DNA of 64,000 nt, taken from the NCBI GenBank assembly GCA_029265125.1, contig JAJUJX010000015.1:1-64000 (forward strand), in the 5' to 3' direction. Below, piece after piece: positions 54,713 to 63,272 of this stretch. The position numbers and the translations under genes were made by a program. The notes beneath the pieces are model-generated. The model did no database searches. It was not told the origin of the DNA and worked only from the letters and a program-made list of their open reading frames with translations. Origin of the DNA: Tolumonas sp008015085. GTDB taxonomy: Bacteria > Pseudomonadota > Gammaproteobacteria > Enterobacterales > Aeromonadaceae. Each line of letters begins with the position of its first letter. Positions within the stretch are counted from its first letter, which is position 1.

Positions 54713-55189
54713 TTAGTCATTTTTTATGACTGTAAGAGAAGGTCGCTTTTTAACTGGGGCTTCAGGCTCTTTCTCTAATTCTTCTTTATGAATCAGATAC
54801 TGAAACGGTTGTGAGTCAACTAACTCCTTTCCATTCAGTCCATTCAGACTGATCAATTGATCAGTACAAAATGAAATTCTTGTAACAACATTTTGTATGC
54901 GGCATTCAAAATTGATCATGTTGTCATTATGAATGAAATATTTCATGGCAGATGGCGTCAGTGATAAATTAACAAACCACAGATCTTCATCTTTATGAAC
55001 ATGAGGCACCAGTGGTGCCGGAACCCAAGCGCTGAGAGTTGCCTCTCCGTTCTGATCAAGACATGAAGCCAGTACGATAGCATGAATGCTTTTCACTTCA
55101 TCATCCTGGCACATGTCATCATAAACGATATCAAAAATTGCTGAATTGATTCTGGCACACCGACGGATCTGGTGATCAATGTTTGGCAT
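54713..55189 (-). CDS. Putative SspB-like ClpXP adaptor (divergent)
   Basis: No firm family. The 158-residue protein ends in 'KKRPSLTVIKND', very like the ClpX-binding tail of SspB ('GGRPALRVVK' in E. coli), after an acidic, proline-containing linker. The middle ('VNLSLTPSAMKYFIHNDN ... INFECRI') follows the SspB pattern 'VLNIAPRAVGNLELANDE ... VRFNARF' strand for strand. The N-terminal 50 residues do not match SspB's helix. It may therefore be an SspB paralogue that brings other substrates to ClpXP; this is an inference from pattern only. The ATG at 55189 has AGGGA about 10 nt upstream; the open frame also has a TTG at 55252. It is convergent with hns. Confidence 0.55.
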   Translation of the reverse strand: MPNIDHQIRRCARINSAIFDIVYDDMCQDDEVKSIHAIVLASCLDQNGEATLSAWVPAPLVPHVHKDEDLWFVNLSLTPSAMKYFIHNDNMINFECRIQNVVTRISFCTDQLISLNGLNGKELVDSQPFQYLIHKEELEKEPEAPVKKRPSLTVIKND

Positions 55190-55316
55190 AACATCTGTTT
55201 CCCTGGCTATAGCAAGGTGCTCACTATAAAGGGCTATGTCTGATCTTTTCAATCACCATCTATTTCATAACAACATGGTCATGGGATAAATAATGTGACG
55301 ATTATTCCTACTATTA

Positions 55317-55330
55317 ACCATTTAAATGGT
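55317..55330. promoter_or_regulatory. Palindrome upstream of yeiH (1)
   Basis: ACCATTTAAATGGT is a perfect 14-bp palindrome about 100 nt before the yeiH start, a possible operator. Confidence 0.45.
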
Positions 55331-55356
55331 AAGGACTAATTGATTATATGAATTTG

Positions 55357-55370
55357 TTCTATCAATAGAA
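55357..55370. promoter_or_regulatory. Palindrome upstream of yeiH (2)
   Basis: TTCTAT-CA-ATAGAA, an inverted repeat with a 2-nt spacer, 60 nt before yeiH. With the preceding palindrome it may form a regulator-binding region. Confidence 0.45.
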
Positions 55371-55429
55371 TGAATTTAGATATAGAAAACGCAAGTGCTA
55401 CTCTGATTCACGCTAGAGGAGCGCACGTT

Positions 55430-56494
55430 ATGAATCTGAATTGCTGTTTTTTTCTGAGTAGATTTACTGGAATCAAGTCTCATCTCACAGGGTTAATCTT
55501 GACGACAGGCATTGCTGTTGCAGGGTCAATGCTAGCCGGGAGCCATTTAGCCCGGCTGTGGGGGTTGAGTGCACTGACTATTGCTATTGGTTTAGGAATT
55601 TTTTTGGGTAATACGGTTTATCCACGTATCACGACCGCCTGCGTTGCAGGGGTTACGTTTTCCAAACAGCAATTACTGCGAGCCGGTATCATTCTGTATG
55701 GATTGCGGGTCACTTTTCAGCAAATAGCCAGCGTAGGAGGGGCTGCAATTTTAACTGATTTAATTGTTCTGAGTTCTACTTTCCTGTTGGCGTATTGGCT
55801 TGGTTCGAAGTTGCTTCGACTTGATCGTGATACCGCATTGCTGATTGGCGCTGGTAGCTCAATTTGCGGTGCAGCCGCTATCATGGCGACAGAACCTGTT
55901 ATCCAAGCACCGGCGAGCAAGGTCAGTATTGCGGTGGCAACCGTCGTTGTATTCGGCACCACAAGCATGTTTTTATATCCGGTTATATACCATTTGGGAT
56001 TTATGTATTTACCTGTATTTCAGAATCAGAACAGCTATGGCATTTATGCTGGCTCGACTATCCATGAAGTGGCACAGGTCTTTGCTGCGGGACAGGCTAT
56101 TGGCGTTCAGGCTGCTGATACCGCTGTCATCGTTAAGATGATTCGAGTCATGATGCTGGCTCCTTTCTTGTTACTGTTGTCTGGCTGGTTGAACCTGAGT
56201 AAGGATCAAGGTGTCACACAAAAACGAAAAATGACTATCCCATGGTTTGCAGTTTTTTTTATCCTCATGACGGCCGTTAACTCATTACAATTAATACCTG
56301 CTGCACTGACGCAAGAATTAATTACACTGGATAATTTATTACTGACGATGGCCATGGCGGGATTAGGTCTCACTACACATATCAGTGCAATTCGGGCTGC
56401 AGGAATCAAACCACTGATCTTGGGCGGGGTACTTTTCCTCTACCTGATATTAGGCGGAGGGCTGATTAATAGCCTGGTTGCTTATGTTTTTTGA
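55430..56494 (+). CDS. yeiH: YeiH-family putative sulfate exporter
   Basis: A 354-residue inner-membrane protein with about ten helices, of the YeiH/UPF0324 family (E. coli 349 aa). Family marks: 'GIILYGLRVTFQQIA', 'GAGSSICGAAAIMATEPVI', 'YGIYAGSTIHEVAQVFAAG' and the C-terminal 'MAGLGLTTH'. The sulfate-export role is a family-level guess. ATG 55430 has AGAGGA 9 nt upstream; the open frame begins earlier at 55370 but the added residues are unlike the family. Confidence 0.92.
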   Translation: MNLNCCFFLSRFTGIKSHLTGLILTTGIAVAGSMLAGSHLARLWGLSALTIAIGLGIFLGNTVYPRITTACVAGVTFSKQQLLRAGIILYGLRVTFQQIASVGGAAILTDLIVLSSTFLLAYWLGSKLLRLDRDTALLIGAGSSICGAAAIMATEPVIQAPASKVSIAVATVVVFGTTSMFLYPVIYHLGFMYLPVFQNQNSYGIYAGSTIHEVAQVFAAGQAIGVQAADTAVIVKMIRVMMLAPFLLLLSGWLNLSKDQGVTQKRKMTIPWFAVFFILMTAVNSLQLIPAALTQELITLDNLLLTMAMAGLGLTTHISAIRAAGIKPLILGGVLFLYLILGGGLINSLVAYVF

Positions 56495-56588
56495 TCAAAA
56501 ACAAAGAGTAGCTGAATAGTTTGTTGAGGTCTGGGTGGGGCTGGTCTATACGTTAAACATTGTTTCTGATCACTAATGGGTCTGCGCC

Positions 56589-56867
56589 ATGTTATTGTCT
56601 TCCACATGTGAAGAAAAACTACTCGACTGGTTGTCTATATCCTCATGGCATTCTGGTAGTCGTAATGATTCTCAACGACGAACCCGCTTCATTGTGCAGT
56701 ACTACATTGATCATGGCGAACAGCTTAATCGTGGCGAACTACTTGAGAGAATGAGCAATATTGCAAGTCATGATGCTTCTTCCAGCTCTTCGCTGTCAGA
56801 GTTATTACAAAGTGAAATTGAAAACATGTCGAAAATGCTGACATTTTATGCGCACAGCGGAAGGTAG
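56589..56867 (+). CDS. Small hypothetical protein, 92 aa
   Basis: An unrecognised 92-residue protein rich in Ser, Glu and Leu, mostly helical, no signal peptide. The ribosome binding site is weak, and another frame overlaps, so the case rests on length and composition. It lies between yeiH and tRNA-Ser. Confidence 0.4.
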   Translation: MLLSSTCEEKLLDWLSISSWHSGSRNDSQRRTRFIVQYYIDHGEQLNRGELLERMSNIASHDASSSSSLSELLQSEIENMSKMLTFYAHSGR

Positions 56868-56976
56868 TTATTAATACTCCCATCCATGAATCTATTGCGG
56901 GATCTTAAGTATCGAAATATCAGGTGTTTGTCTGTAATTTCTTAAATACATAAGTGACGGACAAGCGCGAAAAACA

Positions 56977-57006
56977 AAAAGACCACTGATTTCTCAGTGG
57001 TCTTTT
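56977..57006 (-). terminator. Terminator downstream of tRNA-Ser
   Basis: The 13-bp stem AAAAGACCACTGA / TCAGTGGTCTTTT with a 4-nt loop, followed by T-rich sequence on the minus strand, 11 nt after the tRNA CCA end. Confidence 0.88.
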
Positions 57007-57016
57007 CGCTAGAAGA

Positions 57017-57104
57017 TGGCGGTGAGTGAGAGATTCGAACTCTCGATACGTTGCCGTATACACACTTTCCAGGCGTGCTCCTTCAGCCACTCGGACAACT
57101 CACC
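57017..57104 (-). tRNA. tRNA-Ser (anticodon GGA)
   Basis: Read on the minus strand the 88-nt gene starts GGTGAGTTGTCCGAG and folds as a class II tRNA: acceptor GGTGAGT/ACTCACC, D-arm, anticodon loop CTGGAAA with GGA, a long variable arm and T-arm GAGAGTTCGAATCTCTC. The discriminator is G and CCA is encoded. It reads UCC and UCU serine codons. Confidence 0.97.
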
Positions 57105-57155
57105 AAATTTTGGTCTTTCAGGTTGTGACTCACATTACCCTTTCGACGGGGCGCT

Positions 57156-57184
57156 ACTCTAGGGGAAAGGGCTGATCTGGTCAA
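57156..57184 (-). promoter_or_regulatory. Promoter of tRNA-Ser
   Basis: On the minus strand TTGACC (-35), 17 nt, TAGAGT (-10), then a GC-rich discriminator (AGCGCCCC) typical of stringently controlled stable-RNA promoters. Start near 57148. Confidence 0.65.
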
Positions 57185-57273
57185 TCCCTTTTTGTAAAAA
57201 AATCCGCACTCTAGGTGGTTTCGTTAATCATCCGTATAATCAATGGTCAGATCGGCAAAAAGGTAAGCAATTA

Positions 57274-58824
57274 ATGCGGTTGCAGGTAACGTGTGAAGAT
57301 CGGTTAGGTTTAACCAGAGAACTTTTGGCTCAGCTGGAAGATAATCAGATTGATCTGCGAGGAATTGAAATAGATGTTTCAGGTATCATCTATTTGCATT
57401 TGCCTGATGTCGATTTTGCCAGCCTGCAAACGTTGTTACCGGCTTTACGTCGTATCGCTGGTGTTACAGATGTAAAAACCGTGGGTTTTATGCCGTCAGA
57501 ACGCGAACACCACGAAATACAGGCATTGATGAAAGCCTTACCGGATCTGGTTTTCGCGCTTGATATCAAAGGCCGCCTGACACAAGCGAATGATGCTGTG
57601 CTTAATATTCTTCGTTTATCACTCAAGGATATTCAAGGGGTGCAGGCAGGCAGCTTCCTCAAGGGTTTTGCCTTTTTGCAGTGGCTGACATCAGAAAGTC
57701 CACAGCCTGAAACTTGTAAGCTGGTATTCGCGGGTGAAGAGTTTCTGGCTGATATCTTGCCTATCTTTATTCCTGATACGCAGGGCGTATCTCACCTCGC
57801 CGGAGCGGTCGTCGTGCTGAAGTCGGCTCGCCGGGTTGGGCATCATTTCAATTTACTGCATAGTTACGATGACAGCAGCTTCGAGCAGTTCTGCGCAGAA
57901 AGTCAGATTATGCAGCAGTTATTACATCAGGCTCGCCGTTTTGCTATGCAAGATCAACCGCTGCTGATCATGGGGGAAACCGGCTCAGGCAAAGAGATGC
58001 TGGTGCGAGCTTGTCACCGGGCCAGCCTGCGAGCCAATGGCCCATTGCTGACACTGAACTGTGCTGCGTTACCTGATGATGTTGCTGAACATGAATTGTT
58101 TGGATCGGCACCTGGCGCGTTTGGCCCTGAATGGCCGGGGAAAAAAGGTTTGCTTGAGCAGGCCAGTGGCGGAGCTTTTTTGCTGGATGAAGTAGCAGAA
58201 ATGTCGCCGTTGCTACAAAGTAAGCTCTTGCGTGTATTGCAGGATGGCCGTTTTCATCGGGTTGGGCAAGAGAGTGAAGTTATCGTTGATGTCCGGTTGT
58301 ATTGCACAACCCGCAAATCGCTGGGGGAACAGGTACGCAAGGGGTTATTCCGTGAGGATCTATTTTTCCGCCTGAATGTGTTGACGCTGGAAATGCCGAC
58401 GTTACGTCAGCGCTTGGCCGACATTATGCCACTGGCTCAGCAATTCTGTAGCCGGATCAGCGAAGAGCTGCAACGACGTCGCCCGCGCTTTTCCCGTTCA
58501 ATGACTGAATTTCTCAATAGCTATCCGTGGCCGGGGAATGTGCGTCAGCTGAAAAATGCCTTATATCAGGCGCTGACATTACTGGAAGGCGATGAACTGA
58601 CACCGGATATGCTGCGTCTGCCTTTGATGGATGCTCATGAGGCAACCGCGGAGCAGTGGTTTGACGGCTCGCTACCAGAGGCGACGAAGCGTTTTGAGCG
58701 TTTGATGCTGGAGCGTTTATATCCGTTATATCCGTCCAGCCGCCAGTTAGCTCAGCGGCTAGGTATATCGCATACCGCTGTGGCTAATAAATTACGGGAA
58801 TATGGCCTAAATAAAGCAGAATAG
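57274..58824 (+). CDS. tyrR: Transcriptional regulator TyrR
   Basis: TyrR controls aromatic amino acid synthesis and transport, sensing tyrosine, phenylalanine and tryptophan. The 516-residue protein has the TyrR order: N-terminal ACT domain (residues 1-75), PAS domain (about 78-185), sigma-54-type AAA+ domain with Walker A GETGSGKE and 'GGAFLLDEVAEMSP', and a C-terminal Fis-like helix-turn-helix ('SSRQLAQRLGISHTAVANKL'). The GAFTGA loop is replaced ('GAFGPEW'), as expected since TyrR acts with sigma-70. AAAAGGTAAG precedes the ATG. Confidence 0.95.
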   Translation: MRLQVTCEDRLGLTRELLAQLEDNQIDLRGIEIDVSGIIYLHLPDVDFASLQTLLPALRRIAGVTDVKTVGFMPSEREHHEIQALMKALPDLVFALDIKGRLTQANDAVLNILRLSLKDIQGVQAGSFLKGFAFLQWLTSESPQPETCKLVFAGEEFLADILPIFIPDTQGVSHLAGAVVVLKSARRVGHHFNLLHSYDDSSFEQFCAESQIMQQLLHQARRFAMQDQPLLIMGETGSGKEMLVRACHRASLRANGPLLTLNCAALPDDVAEHELFGSAPGAFGPEWPGKKGLLEQASGGAFLLDEVAEMSPLLQSKLLRVLQDGRFHRVGQESEVIVDVRLYCTTRKSLGEQVRKGLFREDLFFRLNVLTLEMPTLRQRLADIMPLAQQFCSRISEELQRRRPRFSRSMTEFLNSYPWPGNVRQLKNALYQALTLLEGDELTPDMLRLPLMDAHEATAEQWFDGSLPEATKRFERLMLERLYPLYPSSRQLAQRLGISHTAVANKLREYGLNKAE

Positions 58825-58839
58825 AAAACCGCTTTTTTT

Positions 58840-59574
58840 TTATGACTCATTGATCGGGTAAGAAAGTAAATTGATATCCCGATCATCGATTTTCAGATAC
58901 CAGACATGCGTATTCCAGTCACCTAGTACAATCCGGCGAACATGTTGGCCGTTGGTGAGAGGGACGTCATGGATTTGTGGGCGATGTGTATGACCGTGGA
59001 TCATCAGTGTCGCCTGATGCTGTTCAAAGCAATCAACCACACTTTGCGGTGTTACGTCCATGATACTGCGGCTTTTTTGTTGCTTACCTTTGTGACTGCC
59101 TTGGCGGATCTGCTGGGCTATTTTCACGCGGCGGGAGAGCGGCAGGTGCAAAAATATCCACTGTAACCATGGCCAACTGGTAATGCGCCGAAAACGCTGA
59201 TAAGCCTCGTCATCAGTACACAGCTGATCTCCGTGTAATAGCAGGGTCTTTTCTCCAGCCAATTCACAGTTATAGATGGGCGGTAGCAAGGTCATTCCAC
59301 ATTCGCGGGCAAAGCGTTTGCCAATCATGAAATCTCGGTTTCCGTGCGAGTAATACAGACGACAACCTCGATCAGATAGTGCTTTTAACGCTTGAGTGAT
59401 TTGCTGCTGTAATGGCGATTGCTCATCATCCCCAATCCAGAACTCAAATAAATCCCCGAGGATATAGAGTGCTTCGGCTGTTAGTGCGTGAGTATTTAAA
59501 AACTGGATAAACGCTTGGGTGAGATCCGGACGGGATTCACTGAGATGCAGATCAGCAATAAAAAGTGTGGTCAT
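58840..59574 (-). CDS. lpxH: UDP-2,3-diacylglucosamine diphosphatase LpxH
   Basis: LpxH hydrolyses UDP-2,3-diacylglucosamine to lipid X and UMP, a step of lipid A synthesis at the inner face of the membrane. The 244-residue product (E. coli 240) has calcineurin-type metal motifs: 'FIADLHL', 'LGDLFEFWIGDD', 'SHGNRDFM', 'LLHGDQLCTDD' and 'MIHGHTHRP'. It lies 61 nt after ppiB in the same direction, with a terminator between, so it probably has its own promoter or relies on readthrough. Confidence 0.96.
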   Translation of the reverse strand: MTTLFIADLHLSESRPDLTQAFIQFLNTHALTAEALYILGDLFEFWIGDDEQSPLQQQITQALKALSDRGCRLYYSHGNRDFMIGKRFARECGMTLLPPIYNCELAGEKTLLLHGDQLCTDDEAYQRFRRITSWPWLQWIFLHLPLSRRVKIAQQIRQGSHKGKQQKSRSIMDVTPQSVVDCFEQHQATLMIHGHTHRPQIHDVPLTNGQHVRRIVLGDWNTHVWYLKIDDRDINLLSYPINES

Positions 59575-59590
59575 GAGAATTCAGTAAAAG

Positions 59591-59616
59591 AGCCATACCT
59601 CCGAAGCGGTATGGCT
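59591..59616 (-). terminator. Terminator between ppiB and lpxH
   Basis: Stem AGCCATACC / GGTATGGCT; on the minus strand it is followed by CTTTTAC. It lies 19 nt after the ppiB stop and 17 nt before lpxH. Confidence 0.75.
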
Positions 59617-59634
59617 GAGCGATTATTCAGCGAT

Positions 59635-60132
59635 TTATTCTGAGACCGTGACGTTCTCGATAACCACGTCTTCTTTCGGTACATCCTGATGCATACCGTA
59701 ACGACCGGTTTTCACGGCTTTGATTTTATTAACCACTTCCATACCAGCGGTTACCTGACCGAATACGCAGTAACCCCAGCCTTGCATGGATTCAGATTTG
59801 AAATCCAGGAAGGTATTGTCTGCTACGTTGATGAAGAACTGTGCAGAAGCAGAGTGAGGGTCCATTGTGCGAGCCATGGCAATGGTACCTACTTTGTTCG
59901 ATACGCCGTTGTTGGCTTCGTTTTTGATCGAGTCACGGGTGTCTTTCTCTTCAAAGCCTGGTGCATAGCCACCGCCTTGGATCATGAAACCGTCAATCAC
60001 ACGGTGGAAGATAGTGCCATTGTAATGGCCATCGCGGCAGTATTGCAGAAAGTTAGCTGCAGTAACCGGTGCCTTGTCGTTAAACAATTCCAGAGTGATA
60101 TCGCCAAAATTGGTGTGCAGAGTGATAGACAT
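59635..60132 (-). CDS. ppiB: Peptidyl-prolyl cis-trans isomerase B (cyclophilin)
   Basis: A 165-residue cytosolic cyclophilin, no signal peptide, matching E. coli PpiB (164 aa). Active-site pieces: 'IFHRVIDGFMIQGG' (catalytic Arg and Phe), 'GTIAMARTMDPHSASAQFFI' and 'WGYCVFGQV'. It speeds proline isomerisation during folding. Confidence 0.96.
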   Translation of the reverse strand: MSITLHTNFGDITLELFNDKAPVTAANFLQYCRDGHYNGTIFHRVIDGFMIQGGGYAPGFEEKDTRDSIKNEANNGVSNKVGTIAMARTMDPHSASAQFFINVADNTFLDFKSESMQGWGYCVFGQVTAGMEVVNKIKAVKTGRYGMHQDVPKEDVVIENVTVSE

Positions 60133-60291
60133 GCTTTAGCCTCTTTAAAAGTTGTGTGCTGATTCTAGCTGATGAGACGTTGTCACAAAAGCCACAAGTA
60201 AAACATCTGTTAAAACCAGACCGAAAGGAAGAGTGCAATCTCGGTCTCACTTCTTTAAAATGTTGGAATTCATGATTAATACGGTGACATT

Positions 60292-61683
60292 ATGCTGAAG
60301 ATTTACAACACCCTGACTCGCCAGAAAGAAGAATTTAAACCCATCCATCCCGGCAAAGTGGGCATGTATGTCTGTGGTGTCACCATTTACGATCTGTGTC
60401 ATATCGGTCATGGCCGTACTTTCGTTGCATTTGATGTGGTTGTGCGCTACCTGCGTTATCTTGGCTATGACGTTACATTCGTACGTAACATTACCGATGT
60501 GGACGACAAAATCATCAAACGTGCCGCTGAAAACGCAGAAAGTTGTGATGCACTGACTGAGCGTCTGATTGGCGATATGCATGCTGATTTTGATGCGCTG
60601 AAACTACAACGCCCGGATATCGAGCCGCGTGCGACTCAGCATATCGGTGAAATCATTGCGCTGGTGCAAAGCCTGCTCGATCAAGGGCATGCCTATGTGG
60701 CTGACAGTGGTGATGTGCTGTTTTCCATCGATAGCTTCCCGGAGTATGGTCGTTTGTCCGGGCAAAATATTGAACAGCTGCAGGCGGGGGCGCGGGTCGA
60801 TGTAGAAGAAAGCAAACGTAATCCGATGGATTTCGTGCTGTGGAAAATGTCAAAACCAGGTGAACCCATGTGGGATTCGCCGTGGGGCGTGGGGCGCCCT
60901 GGCTGGCATATCGAATGTTCGGCTATGAATTCCAAACATCTGGGCCATCATTTTGATATCCATGGCGGTGGTTCCGATCTGCAATTCCCACATCATGAAA
61001 ATGAAATTGCGCAGAGCTGTTGTGCACATCATACGCCGTATGTAAATACCTGGATGCACTCTGGTATGGTGATGGTTGATGAAGAGAAAATGTCTAAATC
61101 ATTAGGCAACTTCTTCACTATTCGTGATGTGCTGAAAGTCTATGATGCTGAAACGGTGCGCTACTTCCTCATGTCAGGTCACTACCGCAGCCCGTTGAAC
61201 TATTCTGATCTGAATCTGCAGCAGGCTCGCGCATCATTGGAACGCTTCTATACTGCTTTGCGTGGCGTAGATCTAGGTGATGAACAAGCTGCGCTAACTG
61301 CTCCGTTTGAAGAACGCTTCAAAGCAGCGATGAATGATGATTTCAATACCCCGGAAGCGTATTCCGTACTGTTTGATCTTGCTCGCGATCTGAACCGAGC
61401 CAAGCAGGATTCGGAAACGGATGCCGTAGCGCTGGCTGCTTGTCTGCGTCGTTTAGGTGGTGTACTGGGTATTCTGCAGCAACAGCCGGAGCAATTCCTG
61501 CAATCTGGTGCAGCAGTCGGTGCTGATGATGTGGCAGAAATTGAGCTGTTGATCAAAACCCGCAACGATGCGCGAGCCAGCAAAAACTGGGCATTAGCCG
61601 ACGAAGCGCGGAATAAGCTTACAGAAATGGGAATTGTGCTGGAAGATGGTGCACAGGGTACAACCTGGCGTCGTAAAGGCTAA
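60292..61683 (+). CDS. cysS: Cysteinyl-tRNA synthetase
   Basis: Class I aminoacyl-tRNA synthetase charging tRNA-Cys. The 463-residue product has the full length (E. coli 461). 'YVCGVTIYDLCHIGHGRT' holds the zinc Cys and the HIGH motif; 'HIECSAMNSKHLG' and 'FPHHENEIAQS' give further zinc ligands; KMSKS is in 'EEKMSKSLGNF'. It is divergent from ppiB, as in other gammaproteobacteria. Confidence 0.97.
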   Translation: MLKIYNTLTRQKEEFKPIHPGKVGMYVCGVTIYDLCHIGHGRTFVAFDVVVRYLRYLGYDVTFVRNITDVDDKIIKRAAENAESCDALTERLIGDMHADFDALKLQRPDIEPRATQHIGEIIALVQSLLDQGHAYVADSGDVLFSIDSFPEYGRLSGQNIEQLQAGARVDVEESKRNPMDFVLWKMSKPGEPMWDSPWGVGRPGWHIECSAMNSKHLGHHFDIHGGGSDLQFPHHENEIAQSCCAHHTPYVNTWMHSGMVMVDEEKMSKSLGNFFTIRDVLKVYDAETVRYFLMSGHYRSPLNYSDLNLQQARASLERFYTALRGVDLGDEQAALTAPFEERFKAAMNDDFNTPEAYSVLFDLARDLNRAKQDSETDAVALAACLRRLGGVLGILQQQPEQFLQSGAAVGADDVAEIELLIKTRNDARASKNWALADEARNKLTEMGIVLEDGAQGTTWRRKG

Positions 61684-61698
61684 TCAAGCTTTACACGG

Positions 61699-61733
61699 AA
61701 AAGCCTGTCAGACGATTCTGTCAGGCTTTTTTA
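61699..61733 (+). terminator. Terminator of cysS
   Basis: The stem AAAAGCCTG / CAGGCTTTT continues, past one T-T mismatch, into CAGA/TCTG with a CGAT loop, then a T-run. Confidence 0.88.
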
Positions 61734-61743
61734 TTGGCAAATT

Positions 61744-62490
61744 TTACTGAAATTGCAGCATCGGATAACGTTTTTTCAGTTCGGCATATTTGGGTGTTTG
61801 ACGCACAGCTGTTAGCGCTTGTTGATATTGGAGGATCACACTGTCGCTGGTGGAGCGGTTAAATGCATAGCAATCGGTCATACGCTGCAGCACCATGTCT
61901 TTTTTGTAATCGGCTTGAGCCACGCCTAGCCGATCCATTGCGTTATAAAGTACGGGCTCATAAGCTGCAATCATATCGACTTTTCCTGCTTTAAGAAGCT
62001 GCAAAGTCTGCTCTATGTTTCCTGCTTTAATTAGCTGAACTCTGCTCTGCATTTTAGCGATAACAATTTCTTCTGCTATGTCGGCTCTGACAACACCTAT
62101 AGTCACTTTTTCCGGGTTTATCGCGGATGCCAGGTTAAATCGATCTGTTTTCCGGTGGACGAGTACCACGTTAGATTCACTGATTGGGCAAACCCATTTA
62201 AACATATTTTCCCGATCTGGCGTACGCGAAGTGGCAAACAGCACGGTGTTGGTTTTGGTTTGCGCTATATAATAAGCACGGGCCCAGGGGAAAAAGTGAA
62301 TTTTTTTAGGCGATTCAGACATCTGTTGCCACATAAGGTGTAACAATTCGACAGAAAAACCAGCAGGGCTCCGACGGCTATCTTCATAATTAACAGGAGC
62401 GTTCTGTTCACTGAGAAATACCAGTGGTTCTGGCGAAGCTTGTGCGATGGGGGCCCATACAACAGCTGGCAGCAGCCATGATAATTTCAA
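61744..62490 (-). CDS. Periplasmic solute-binding protein, family 3
   Basis: A 248-residue SBP_bac_3-type periplasmic protein with a signal peptide (to about 'AQA'). The family opening 'GFSVELLHLMWQQM' and 'GKVDMIAAYEPVL' are visible. No permease or ATPase is nearby; such orphan binding proteins, common in vibrios and aeromonads, may serve as sensors or bind amino acids. It is divergent from the qseB-like gene. Confidence 0.83.
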   Translation of the reverse strand: MKLSWLLPAVVWAPIAQASPEPLVFLSEQNAPVNYEDSRRSPAGFSVELLHLMWQQMSESPKKIHFFPWARAYYIAQTKTNTVLFATSRTPDRENMFKWVCPISESNVVLVHRKTDRFNLASAINPEKVTIGVVRADIAEEIVIAKMQSRVQLIKAGNIEQTLQLLKAGKVDMIAAYEPVLYNAMDRLGVAQADYKKDMVLQRMTDCYAFNRSTSDSVILQYQQALTAVRQTPKYAELKKRYPMLQFQ

Positions 62491-62609
62491 TGTGTAATTC
62501 TCCGCCGAAAAGAAAAATTATGTAACAAAAATAAGATATAGATGATAGCGCGAGACTTGTCAATTAAGCATTAAATAACAACGAGTTAGCTTTTAAATGG
62601 TGTGTTCAT

Positions 62610-63272
62610 ATGAAGATTTTACTAATAGAAGATGATGCTTTATTACGCAACGGATTACAGAAGGCATTGGAACAGCAGCAATATTGTTGTGATACCGCGT
62701 GTAATTTGAGTGAGGCCCGCCTGCATTCACTGGATGAATATGATCTGGTTATTCTGGATCTTGGTTTGCCCGACGGCGATGGCTCGGGTTTATTAAAACA
62801 GTGGCGGCAACAGGGCTCAAGCATACCGGTTTTGATTCTTACTGCCCGAGATTCATTAGAAGAGCGGGTTAAAGGATTGGATCTCGGCGCTGACGATTAT
62901 CTGGTCAAACCATTTGCACTGGCAGAGTTGCAAGCGAGGGTCAGAGCCTTGATGCGTCGCCGGTTTGATAAGGCAGAAAATATTTTGGAGTCTGGCGAAC
63001 TGAAGCTGGATCTGAATCATCACCAGGTCTGGCATAAAGGGCAAGAGTTGACCCTGACCCGCATGGAATACACAATTTTACGTCGTTTAATGCTGCATGA
63101 AGGTAAAACGGTACAGCGCGAGCGGTTACAGCAGGATTTGTATGACTGGAATGATGATGTCGGTTCAAATACGCTGGAGGTGTACATTCATCATTTACGG
63201 CGGAAAGTCGGTCCTGAACTGATTAAGACTGTGAGAGGGGAAGGGTATCGTCTTGAAAAAACAACCAACTAG
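62610..63272 (+). CDS. qseB: OmpR-family response regulator (QseB/PmrA-like)
   Basis: A 220-residue DNA-binding response regulator. The receiver domain has acidic 'LIEDD', phosphoacceptor Asp in 'LVILDLGLPDGDG', Thr in 'LILTARD' and Lys in 'YLVKPF'. The C-terminal winged helix ends 'HHLRRKVGPELIKTVRGEGY'. The sequence is of the QseB/PmrA (BasR) subgroup; the exact orthologue is not certain. It overlaps the kinase gene by 20 nt. Confidence 0.88.
   Translation: MKILLIEDDALLRNGLQKALEQQQYCCDTACNLSEARLHSLDEYDLVILDLGLPDGDGSGLLKQWRQQGSSIPVLILTARDSLEERVKGLDLGADDYLVKPFALAELQARVRALMRRRFDKAENILESGELKLDLNHHQVWHKGQELTLTRMEYTILRRLMLHEGKTVQRERLQQDLYDWNDDVGSNTLEVYIHHLRRKVGPELIKTVRGEGYRLEKTTN

Noticed and set aside
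56560..56754. 64-codon frame overlapping the 92-aa ORF
   Set aside because: No ribosome binding site and less protein-like than the overlapping frame.
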